Shown piece after piece: positions 33,413 to 42,136 of a DNA stretch of 42,136 nt. The stretch's first letter is position 1, and each line of letters starts with the position of its first letter. The DNA is from Condylostoma magnum. Its lineage: Eukaryota > Ciliophora > Heterotrichea > Heterotrichida > Condylostomatidae. The notes under the pieces were generated by a model. The model was not told the DNA's origin, did not search any database, and saw only the letters and a list, made by a program, of their open reading frames with translations. The stretch lies in NCBI GenBank assembly GCA_920105805.1, contig CAKKTI010000162.1:1-42136 (forward strand). Direction: 5' to 3'. Made by a program: the position numbers and the translations under genes.

Positions 33413-34216
33413 TTTTTATATTAAATAGGCAAACTTGCTTAACTCTAATAGTATTTGGATTCCAGAATATATAAATGTATTTGTACTATATTATTCAAAC
33501 TTATAGGTTGTATCCAATCATGCTGATTAATGTTTATGTTGTTTGTTATAACAGTTAGTAAAATTAGATTTAGTTCTCAGCAGCAATGCTAAATACATGA
33601 AAGAGTATCACCTCTCTAGTAATAATATTGCATTGTTGGAAATATAATAAGAGATTTTAGTAGTATATCTTTAAGATTAATATTACTAATTAATACAAAG
33701 TTTATAGGAGTGAAAAATATGATAAGAATATTGTAAGTGTATGAAGATATTTTTGAATAGTATATTAATATAGGTAGAAAGTTTATATAATCTATTAAAT
33801 GTATAAGTCTTCATTGAGTTTTTATGAGAAAGGATTATTCTAATAAGAGACAATAGAATTATTTATTTCTCTGCGTTATAAAGTATACTAATTCCTGCAT
33901 ATAATATTTTCACGATTTAAATGAGCTTATAGCTTTTGAGTTAGAATTAATGAAACTATGGATAGAAGCTATATAAAACTACTGCGAAAAGCCTTAAAAT
34001 AAATTTCTTTATTATTTTCACAAAACCAGAATTTACTTTAGATTTATATCTAATTACTGAAATTTGGGTCAAATAGCATGTCTTATTTACCTAATATTAA
34101 CATTTTACTACCAATACGTAATCTTACACTTTTCACAATGTTTTAGTCTATATTAGGAGTTTAAATATCGATAATCTTTCTGACAGTCTAAAATATGACA
34201 AAATAACGCATATAAA
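33413..34216. other. long AT-rich spacer
   Basis: 804 nt with no convincing frame on either strand and no repeat recognised apart from a short segment next to 33412 that resembles WD40-family 5' flanks. It ends with the TATA-like atataaaatg at the start of the next gene. Confidence 0.4.
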
Positions 34217-34954
34217 ATGTTTCTAACTTTTATTTTAGGATTAGTCTACGGGTTAAAACAAAATTAAGCCTCATTTTCCTGGGTCGACTAGATGAATGAA
34301 TTTAGTATGCCCCTATTTTGATTGTAAGGAGATTTGGCTGAACTTTATCAAGTAGCATTCTTTAATGATATTGCATTTGATCCATTCGCACTGCTCGATC
34401 CTTTAGGCAATGGATTCTCCCGTTTAGACTACTAAGACTCTTATATACTTAATACTGAGAGTTGACAATAATTAATTCCTTGGATATTCAGCTTATTCTA
34501 TTAAATGCAACCAGGGTTTGATTTTGATGAATTGTTTTAATTGATTAATGAAGCAACGTACAATCCACGAGAGCTTTTAAGGTATGTTTAAAACAAAGAC
34601 GTTGAACTAACTCCAGATACTACTGCTAGCTAAAATGACTTTGTATAATATGTATTATAACAAGTAAATAATGAAAGAAATTCGGGTATAATAGGATTTA
34701 GTGAAATACTGCAAAATGTAGTTAATCTAGCAGCATAAGATAGATTGAGTAGGGGGATTTATAATATTGAAGTTGATCCTAACTCATTAGAATAATACGC
34801 TGTTTTTGATTATCTAGAATTGATTTTTGAGTATTATGAATGGGGATTTATATATACATAAATGAAGAGTGAAAGGTAGGTTATTATAATGATGGAAGAA
34901 ATCCAAGAAAATACAATGGAAATGATACAGGCATTGCAAGAACAAAATAGTTAG
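34217..34954 (+). CDS. secreted protein of unknown function
   Basis: 245 residues from ATG 34217 to TAG 34952-34954. A signal peptide (MFLTFILGLVYGL) is followed by an acidic, aromatic-rich mature chain with no known domain (MNEFSMPLF, LAELYQVAFFNDIAFDPFALLDPLGNGF, PGFDFDELFQLINEATYNPRELL). No Cys pairs are visible. The C-terminus is a Met/Gln/Glu-rich helix (MMEEIQENTMEMIQALQEQNS). Two TGA codons are read as Trp (PLFWLQ, ESWQQ). It stands alone among WD40 copies, flanked by long spacers. Function cannot be assigned. Confidence 0.65.
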
Positions 34955-35414
34955 TTTATCTTTTATCTATTTTTTAATAACTGCATTTTAATGGATCTAG
35001 AAGTGTAACTGTTTACATGATAATATTAGTATATATAATATATTGTAGAAAACTTATTGAGGAAACGAAGTAAATATGAGAAATCTGCTGTTTATATTGA
35101 TTATAAAGGATGATGTAAAGCCTTAATGATAACTATACAAAATAATCGAGACTTATTCTAGTTTTTATTCTTATAAAATTTAACAACTTTTTGAATAATC
35201 GGCTTTAGCTAATAATTCAATGCATAGATTCTACACCAAGTGAGTAATACAGAATTTAAAAGGATATCAACTAACTTTTCATATAATATTTTATCTCCAT
35301 TATAAGATTCAATTTATTTAGTTTACCAGCAAATACTGATATTGTGATTAAAGTTAAATGCAACTTAAAGGCTTAAAATATTAATTTATTTCGAAATAAA
35401 TTGAAATTACCTAA
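34955..35414. other. intergenic spacer containing duplicated 3' flank
   Basis: 460 nt. From about 35220 to 35405 it matches 26885-27060, the downstream flank of WD40 paralogue 5, supporting duplication of a unit larger than the gene. The first half has no recognised feature. Confidence 0.6.
35220..35405 (-). repeat. 3'-flank duplication, copy 2 (copy 1 at 26885-27060)
   Basis: Shared blocks include atacagaatttaaaaggata, ctaacttttc-atataatattttat and aaggcttaaaat in the same order and spacing, next to the homologous stop codons of paralogues 8 and 5. Confidence 0.75.
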
Positions 35415-36866
35415 CTAAATTTCCAATACTCTTATTTTCTTATCTTCTCCACCTGATACTACAAGTTATTCGCTTCTTGAAATGCAAACTGATCTTACCT
35501 TATTATCATGTTGGTGAAGGATTCTGTTTCTGGATGGGTTTTATAAGTCCCATACTCTTATTTAATCATCTAATCCTCCTGATACTATGAATTATTCACT
35601 TCTTGAAATGCAAACTGAGCATGCCCAATAATTATGTTGACCAACGATTCTGTTTTTGGATGGGTTTTATAAGTCCCATACTCTTATTTTCATATTAGCT
35701 CCACCTGATACTACTAATTATTCACTTCTTGAAATGCAAACTGATATTATAATAGTATCATGCTGACCAATAATTCTGTTTCTGGATGGATTTTATAAGT
35801 CCCATACTCTTAATTAGCCATCAAGCATACCTCCGCCTGATACTACTAACTATTCACTTCTTGAAATGCAAACTGATTATACAACATTATCATGTTGGCC
35901 AATGATTCTGTTTCTCGACGAGTCTTATAAGTCCCACACTCTTACTTTATGATCATATCCACCTGATATTATGAATTATTCACTTCTTGAAATGCAAACT
36001 TATTTTACACTCTTTTAATGTTGGCCAATTATTCTGCTTCTGGATGAATTTTATAAGTCCCATACTTTTACTTTATAATCATCTCCACCTGATGCTACTA
36101 GTTATTCGCTTCTTGACATGCAAAGTGAGCATATCTAAGCATCGTGTTGACCAATTATTCTACTATTGCATGGGTTTTATAAGTCCCATACTCTTACTTT
36201 ATTATCACCTGATACTATGAATTATTCACTTCTTGAAATGCAAACTGAGGATACAACATCATCATGTTCTCCAATTATTTCTCATTTCTTCTTTCGTTAC
36301 TAGAATTATCTGTGTTGTAATTCTAGTCGTCTTGCTTGGTGTCTAATATATTCTACAGTTTTCATTGAATTCCTTCATCCTAAAATCCATTGTAAGCTTC
36401 TATTAGCTTGTTCTTTCTGATCTGTTCTAATAAAAAGAAGTTACCATAATATTTCTCCAAATGTTTTAAGCATTACTCCTATCTAATCATCAGAATTCAC
36501 TCTTTATATGATTTATTTAGCTTAATTACTTTATTTTACCAAAACATCAACACATCTAAGATACTTGGCTTCAATATCATTCTCTTCCATAAAGCCACAA
36601 GCAAAGATATCTATTCTAGGTTAGAATTTAATTGCGAGCAGTTGGCAAATTTGGAAGGTTCTTTTAAGCTTTAAGAGTGGATCAACTCTTTCATGTCTCT
36701 TCCATAGAGCAATAAAGTTATCTTTGGGGATGATTTAGCCCTTTAGAATACTTAGGACTTCGCTAAGATCAGGTTATCTCTTATGCTGCTGATTGGCTTG
36801 GTAGAATTATCAGAAATCGATCCCAGCAATCAGGTGTCTGATAATTATTTCAATGCTATTTTCCAT
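35415..36866 (-). CDS. WD40-propeller paralogue 8 (7 blades)
   Basis: 483 residues from ATG 36866 to TAG 35415. N-terminal domain MENSIEIIIRHLIAGIDF, FYQANQQHKRQPDLSEVLSILKGQ, FIALWKRHERVDPLLKL, CQLLAIKFQPRIDIF, LLFIRTDQKEQANRSLQWILG, then the charged linker helix and seven blades. Three TGA codons are read as Trp. One blade (around 35820-35850) carries a short in-frame insertion. Blades are nearly identical to those in paralogues 5 and 7 at DNA level. Ends with the WEI-like C-terminus before TAG. The 5' and 3' flanks are both shared with paralogue 5, marking it as its closest relative in structure. Confidence 0.85.
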
Positions 36867-37055
36867 TTTTATATAAAATTGATGAGACTGTTTTAAAGGT
36901 TATTTTGTTTCTTCTGATTATATATACTAAAATTGTACCTTGCTGATATTGTGCTGTGTTTCTAATAAATCTTTTGTAAATTACTCTGAATTTTAAAAAA
37001 TAAAGTAAAGTGTGGGGATTGTATATTATTTGTTTTGAGTATTTATAATTATTAC
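36867..37055 (-). repeat. conserved 5' flank (putative promoter block) of WD40 paralogue 8
   Basis: Same block as 31325-31513 in opposite orientation. It ends in ttttatataaaa immediately before the ATGG, and contains the shared acacagcacaat and tataatcagaagaaa runs when read on the minus strand. Confidence 0.75.
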
Positions 37056-37112
37056 ACAATCTTACACATTCTTCAATACCATTCTATCATGTTTCTATTA
37101 CTCAAGAAATTA

Positions 37113-37589
37113 CTATAAATACTTTGATACTCTATGAAAACTCTTTAGAATGATTGCTATTTGATAATACTCCTTTTAATAACTAATTTCTCTTGTTATA
37201 TTTCATAATATTCCTATGTAATTATTGATACACTGATTAAAATTCTTCTGTCATTTTGATCTATAAGCAATTTTTTTCCTATTATGCTTTTCATAAATGA
37301 AGCTATTATATATGTGCAGTAATTGCTTACTTATTACATATTCAGTGCATATACTTTTAGCATGCATCACCACTATCTATTATTTATTCTATTTTTCATA
37401 TATTCTTTTATAGAGCGGTTTAGTAAGAGTGTAAAGTATATGTCATATCACTTATAGTTTTTTAGCATTATAAGCATTAGTTTTTGCATAGATAGCGCCC
37501 TGTTGGTCATCTTCATTGATTTAAAGTAGAAATTTTATGGGATTAGTACTGAATACAACTTCCCTCTTAGTGAATAAAGTGTTTCCCAT
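37113..37589 (-). CDS. second member of the small local protein family
   Basis: 158 residues from ATG 37589 to TAG 37113. The C-terminal half (SKQLLHIYNSFIYEKHNRKK, SKWQKNFNQCINNYI) matches the 96-residue protein at 30945-31235, with TGA read as the shared Trp. The N-terminal half (MGNTLFTKREVVFSTNPIKF, NEDDQQGAIYAKTNAYNAKK) is longer than in the first copy and starts MGN, allowing myristoylation. No known domain. It lies just upstream of WD40 paralogue 8 on the same strand. Confidence rests mainly on cross-copy conservation. Confidence 0.45.
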
Positions 37590-38751
37590 ACATTAGTACT
37601 TATTATTAACTATAGTAAAATTATCGGTACATGATTAATTGAAAGTTCTATAATAAGTATAAATTGTATATGATTAACTAGTATTATCATTAAATTTAGC
37701 TTCTAATTCTTATCAGGAAATTTTATCACCTTTTCTTTTATAATATTTCTGTATAAGTCAGATACATTCGTAGGATACTATAATAATCATATTCAAATGT
37801 AGAGATTTATTAAATAACTCTTTTCACATATTAATTTCTTTATAATAACCTAATAATCTTTTAATTTGAGTTTAAATCCGAACTTATCCCCTTAAGCTTT
37901 ATAACTTTTATATCGATGAGCAATACGAATTAAAAGCAGCTAAATTTAAAACTTGGATCTTAGCAAGCGTTGTTGAGATTATAACTAAGTGCAATTATAT
38001 CATATTTACCTTATTGAAGTAAACAAAGGCATTCTTAAATAACTACAAAAGTTTACTTAATGTAGAATATAAAATTTTAGTGCTAAATTAAAATATACTA
38101 TTCTTACAATCTGACAATAAATTCATATTTCTTTTTCATAATGCCATCACTATTAAAAATACTACAAGTACTTTATTGGCTTTTAATCTCAATTGAAGGC
38201 TTTTTAATTAGTTTTTCAACTATGCCATTGCTATATTGGCATATTATAAGTTAATATTCGGATCTTAGTAATTAGTTTCACCCTACAGTTATGCCTTGAA
38301 AATTTAGTAGCTTTGAAGTATTTTAAAATATAGATTGTTTTGATATCTTTATTTTTTCTTATTTTTATTTTAAAAGAAAAAGCATTCAGCCCAAAGGTAA
38401 TTTGATATATAATTAATACACTTGAAAACTACCCTGTGTATACCAAGCATTGTTTCTCATTAAATACAAGAAAGTTATTTGGCTATTTAAATTTTCATCT
38501 AATTTCTTAGATTTTAGGGAATAAGGGCTTATTCTATACTAGCTATAATAAACTCTGCTTCAAAATAATTATTATTTTATTAGTAATCTTTGTCATCTAC
38601 TCAAAAAAGTTTTCCAATATACTAAATAATATATTCTCTACAAATCATACCATCAAAGCTTTAGGTATTTATAGTAATTTATACACTTAGCCAATGTGCC
38701 TTTATTCATGCATATAAATAGCTAATTCACTTTTCCAAGAGAACATATAAA
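37590..38751. other. long AT-rich spacer
   Basis: 1162 nt between the small minus-strand gene and the next plus-strand gene, the longest apparently gene-free stretch. Both strands were read under the altered code and no frame had convincing composition. No tRNA-like cloverleaf, tandem repeat or transposon signature was noticed. Confidence 0.4.
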
Positions 38752-39669
38752 ATGTTAGACTTAGAAAGAATCAAAAATGATCTAGATAGTTCAGACAATT
38801 TAGACTCAATAGATGAGCTTAATATTCCTGATACGCCAAATCAAACATGCAATTGAAAGAAATAAATAATCTAATAATAACCTTAAACTGTTAATTACAA
38901 AGTTAGCCAAGAGGATTACATTAGAAGACTAGATGTAAGTGGTAAGTTAATCAAAGTAATTAGAAGAAGGCCTTATTCTCCTATAAATTATGATAATCTA
39001 GATAAAGTAAAACTTCCTAAGTATTAAAAGATGAATAAGCCTAAACCATAAATACAAAAAGTAAGATCAGAGTCAGTTATACCTCTTGTAAATCAAAACA
39101 TTTAAACTTAAAACTAATATTAAGCCTTTCAGCATAAAAAGCCTAAAAAATAGAAAAGATAATGGGAAAATAAGAAAGATATAGTATTGGAAGAGACTAA
39201 AACTGATAAGGAATCTAATAATTCTTGAAGCTATGTTAAAGCTAATAGGAATAGAGTAAATGTAGAGAGGATTTATTATTAAAACCCAGATAATATATTC
39301 AAATAAGAGTTATATAGAGATAGGAACAGGCAACTTACCTAGATTGGGTTGATTCAAATGAAAAATATCCAGAAATTTAAGTTGTTGAATCAGAAGGACT
39401 TAATATCCCAATCATCAAGCAAAATTTTAGAGTAGAATTCTAATCAAGCTGAGATCAATTTTTAATAATTGGAGTAAATACTGAAGAAATGTGACTCGTA
39501 GTAAAAAGATTTAAAATGTATAGAAAAGCAACTTATACATTTTAAGAGGAATCATTCAATATAAATGCAGAATTTATCGAATTAAGTGCAGCCAAAATAG
39601 AGATTTTAATCATTAGAATTACCGAAAAGAAGGCAGAGAACTATTTTGTATAGTAGTAATGTTATTTGA
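38752..39669 (+). CDS. Gln/Lys-rich protein of unknown function
   Basis: 305 residues from ATG 38752 to TGA 39667-39669, where the TGA is the only available terminator. It begins MLDLERIKNDLDSSDNLDSIDELNIPDTP, an acidic segment, then a basic Lys/Gln/Asn-rich body (RRRPYSPINYDNLDKVKLPKY, KKPKKQKRQWENKK) and a helical C-terminal part (EINFQQLEQILKKCDSQQKDLK). Two TGA codons are read as Trp. No domain recognised; composition suggests an intrinsically disordered or coiled-coil protein. The start is preceded by atataaaatg, as in other genes here. It lies 136 nt upstream of the Cys-rich secreted protein gene. Confidence 0.65.
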
Positions 39670-39805
39670 CTTTATAATGTATCTATAATTTAGATAGATA
39701 AAGCTATATACATTTATACTTAAGCATTTAAGAAGGAAGTTGTAATATTTGTCTTTTTTATATATTATCATTGGGATATTAAAACTCCTATACTACTTAA
39801 ATAAT

Positions 39806-42136
39806 ATGAAGCTCGCATTACTTCTCTTCACCGTTTTCTCATAACCCTTAGACTATGCAATTCTAGATTTCTAGAAATACTGTATAGACGGATAGTTCCA
39901 ATCAGGTTCTATATCTCTCGGAGACTCTTCTACTGACACCTCACAGCATCCATAATGCAGTACTATAGGACTAGAATTTAAGTCATAAGACTTTTTAACA
40001 GTAATTCCAACAGAATTACCTGAAAAAACTCCTTCTTAATAATCATTTGGAGTTTGAGCCTTAATAAATGAGCCGGGTATTTTGTTTGAGTAAATTGATG
40101 ATAATCATTCCCATCTAAAACTGGAGATTCTAAGTGATTATACTCTTAGACTTGGATCAAAGGAATCATAATGTGGAGCAATACAAACACATGCTAGTGT
40201 AAGTTAAACTCTGTGAAATTTCATATATGCAACTCTTGATGAGGATTTATAGGAGTTTTATCTTTGACTTACGCTTTATAATGGAGTTGCTACTCATGAT
40301 GCTTATCAAATGTGAAAGTGTTAATATTCTTATGATTCAAATTTCAGATTAGAGATAGGTAATGGATTCGAAGGGATTATCCACTCTTTCTATTGAAATA
40401 ATAATGAATTAGACAATCTTACAGCTGATTTTTTCAGTAAGCCTTGCAAAATTGATGGAGTATAGAAAAGTTGCCCATTTAACTTAAGTTAGGAGCGTTG
40501 TCCTAATATTTAAGATAACGATAATAATTGTATAATGTTTTGCCATAGTAATTGTGAGACTTGTTATGGTATCACTTAAAATGACTGTATGATATGCACT
40601 GCTGATAATGCAAGTCCTTAAACTAATCCAGGACTTTGTATTTGTAATTAAGGGTTTTGGGACTTTGATGCATCAGAATAGTTAGACTGTAGAATATGTA
40701 CAGCTAATTGCTAAATATGTGAAGATGAGCTGTAATGTTAAACGTGCTCAAATGAGTACTATTTAACATAGAATGGAGAGTGCACTTAAGATTGTGGTGA
40801 TTTCTACTATGAGGACGTGAATGTATGTTTTGGTTGTATTGCTAATTGTTAAGTATGTGAAGATGGGCTATAATGTTAAACATGCTCAAATGAATACTTT
40901 TTAACATAGAATGGAGAGTGCACTTAAGATTGTGGTGATTTCTACTATGAAAATGTAAATGTATGCTCTAGTTGTGCTCTATTATGCTAAACTTGCTCGG
41001 ATGGTGTATACTGTGATTCTTGTATTGACCTTAATGCCCAAGGCAGAAACTGTGAATGCAAAGATACCTTTGAAAATATAAATAATTAATGTACTTGTCC
41101 AAACAATTCAATCCGGTAAAATGACATATGTGTATGCCGAGAAGCATTTATAGATACTGATGACTCCTAGAAAGTACTACATTGTCAAAATTGTCCACTA
41201 AAATGTTAAATTTGTAGTAGTATAAACGTATGCGACAAATGCTATTAAGACTTCTGAATTCACTAGGAAACAGGTGATTGTGTTTCTTAATGTGATTCTA
41301 AATACTTCGCAGGAGATATAAATTGCTAAGCTTGCAATATCAGATGTACTGAATGCATAGGACCCAGTGATGCTTAATGTACTTAATGCGGATAAAACAA
41401 TGAATAAATTTCAAAGACAGGAAGCTGCTAATGTTTACCTAACTTCATAAGATCTGATGATTAAGTAAATTGTGAATGTCCTCCTAATTCCCACTAATAA
41501 GACAATGATTGCAAGTGCTATTAATCCTTTTATGATGCTGATGATTCTCAAGATAGTTTAGATTGTTAGCCTTGCCATGAATCATGCTTTGAGTGTCTGG
41601 GCTCTGGGCCGGAAAACTGCACAATTTGTAAGGGAAATTTTACTGTTGATATTGAAACAATCGGTACATGTGACTGCCTTTATTAGTTTATTAAAGATGC
41701 TGATTAGATTAATTGTATTTGCCCAGAAAACCAGCATGAATCAAATGGAGAATGCTTATGTGATAAAGGTTTATATGATAGTGATAGTTCAGATTATGTA
41801 TTATGCTTACAATGCCCAGATAATTGTGAAATTTGTACATTTGGAATTTGTATTTAGTGTGTACAGAACTTTGTACTTCACTAAGATGAGCCTGTTTGTA
41901 TAAAAAAATGTGATGATAAGTACTTTAATGATGGGATAAAATGCTAGAAATGTAATCATCCTTGCTAAACATGTTAAGATGGGACTGCTTTCTAATGTAA
42001 TTCATGTATACAAGGAATGCTTATTGTTGACTAAGCCCCTAATACCTGCAAATGTGAGTAGGGGTATGCAGATATTGGGAGATTTGAATGTTAAAGATGT
42101 ATGGATAATTGTGTATCTTGTAGCAATATTGAAAGT
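39806..42136 (+). CDS. large secreted Cys-rich repeat protein, furin/GFR-like (3' end outside window)
   Basis: Open for 777 codons to the window edge. A signal peptide (MKLALLLFTVF) is followed by a roughly 220-residue domain with alternating strands and conserved Trp (FGVWALINEPG, EFYLWLTLYNG, MWKCQYSYDSN), suggestive of a LamG/jelly-roll fold; all these Trp are TGA. From residue about 240 the chain is a long array of furin-like and EGF-like Cys repeats (CHSNCETCYG, NCQICEDELQCQTC, CPLKCQICSS, CNIRCTECIGPSDAQC). Such proteins in ciliates are secreted or surface proteins, often with a C-terminal membrane anchor, which lies outside the window. Nearly every Gln is TAA or TAG, so the gene is invisible to standard-code ORF finding. 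The exact role is unknown. Confidence 0.85.
40697..40972 (+). repeat. 138-nt tandem duplication within the Cys-rich gene
   Basis: Two adjacent 46-residue units (starting at 40697 and 40835) each code for C-x-ANCQ-I/V-CED-x-LQCQTCSNEY-x-LTQNGECTQDCGDFYYE. They differ at only a few codons, so the duplication is recent. The following segment from 40973 is a more diverged third copy. Confidence 0.88.

Noticed and set aside
21790-36250. Regular 126-nt periodicity suggesting a CRISPR-like or satellite array
   Set aside because: The unit is a 42-residue WD40 blade in frame with a unique N-terminal domain; spacing and spacers do not fit CRISPR.
37590-38751. Possible additional gene in the long spacer
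   Set aside because: Short frames exist on both strands, but none shows family similarity, cross-copy conservation or non-AT-driven composition.

Overview
Organism and genetic code. This is compact, AT-rich ciliate nuclear DNA that must be read with a non-standard code. In-frame TAA and TAG fall on conserved Gln positions, such as the Gln of DTAGQE in a Rab GTPase. In-frame TGA falls on conserved Trp positions: NKY-W-VSVP in a SIN3 homologue, ISW-HDD in a CTD-type phosphatase, and GDN-W-R and PLA-W-T in a sugar transporter. TGA also terminates (the Rab ends ...KCC-TGA), and many genes can only end at TAA or TAG a few nucleotides before the next gene. So all three stop codons appear to be both sense and stop. 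That is the pattern known from the heterotrich Condylostoma; karyorelicts such as Loxodes use a related code with UGA as the only stop. Very short introns (15 to 49 nt) fit the same part of the ciliate tree. The exact genus is inference.

Layout. 1-20 kb is a tightly packed block of unrelated single-copy genes. In order: a degenerate M14 carboxypeptidase-like membrane protein (-); a CTD-type phosphatase and an AGC kinase (+); a spliced unknown gene (-); a C2H2 zinc-finger gene (+); a minus-strand run of selenoprotein K with a SECIS element, a basic protein, SIN3, a secreted acidic-repeat protein and a Rab; a small coiled-coil gene (+); a large coiled-coil gene (-); an MFS transporter (+); a P-loop ATPase and a small MG-protein (-); a sugar transporter (+); and an unknown gene (-). 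Divergent starts can be only 23-56 nt apart, and tail-to-tail stops 0-21 nt apart.

20-37 kb is an accessory region. It holds seven apparently intact paralogues (six minus, one inverted), each a conserved roughly 150-190 residue N-terminal domain followed by 7 or 8 nearly identical 42-residue WD40 blades, plus degraded copies. Flanks are duplicated with the genes. A second small family (30945-31235 and 37113-37589), a secreted protein and longer AT-rich spacers lie among them. 38.7-42.1 kb carries a Gln/Lys-rich unknown gene and the 5' part of a large secreted Cys-rich protein that runs off the window.

Highlights. The selenoprotein K gene has an in-frame TGA at the usual Sec site and a SECIS-type stem-loop downstream. 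In one 42-kb stretch UGA therefore seems to mean Trp, selenocysteine and stop. The WD40 family combines near-identical blades with two localised hypervariable spots, which suggests a diversifying recognition function (inference). No rRNA, tRNA, CRISPR array or recognisable transposon was seen.
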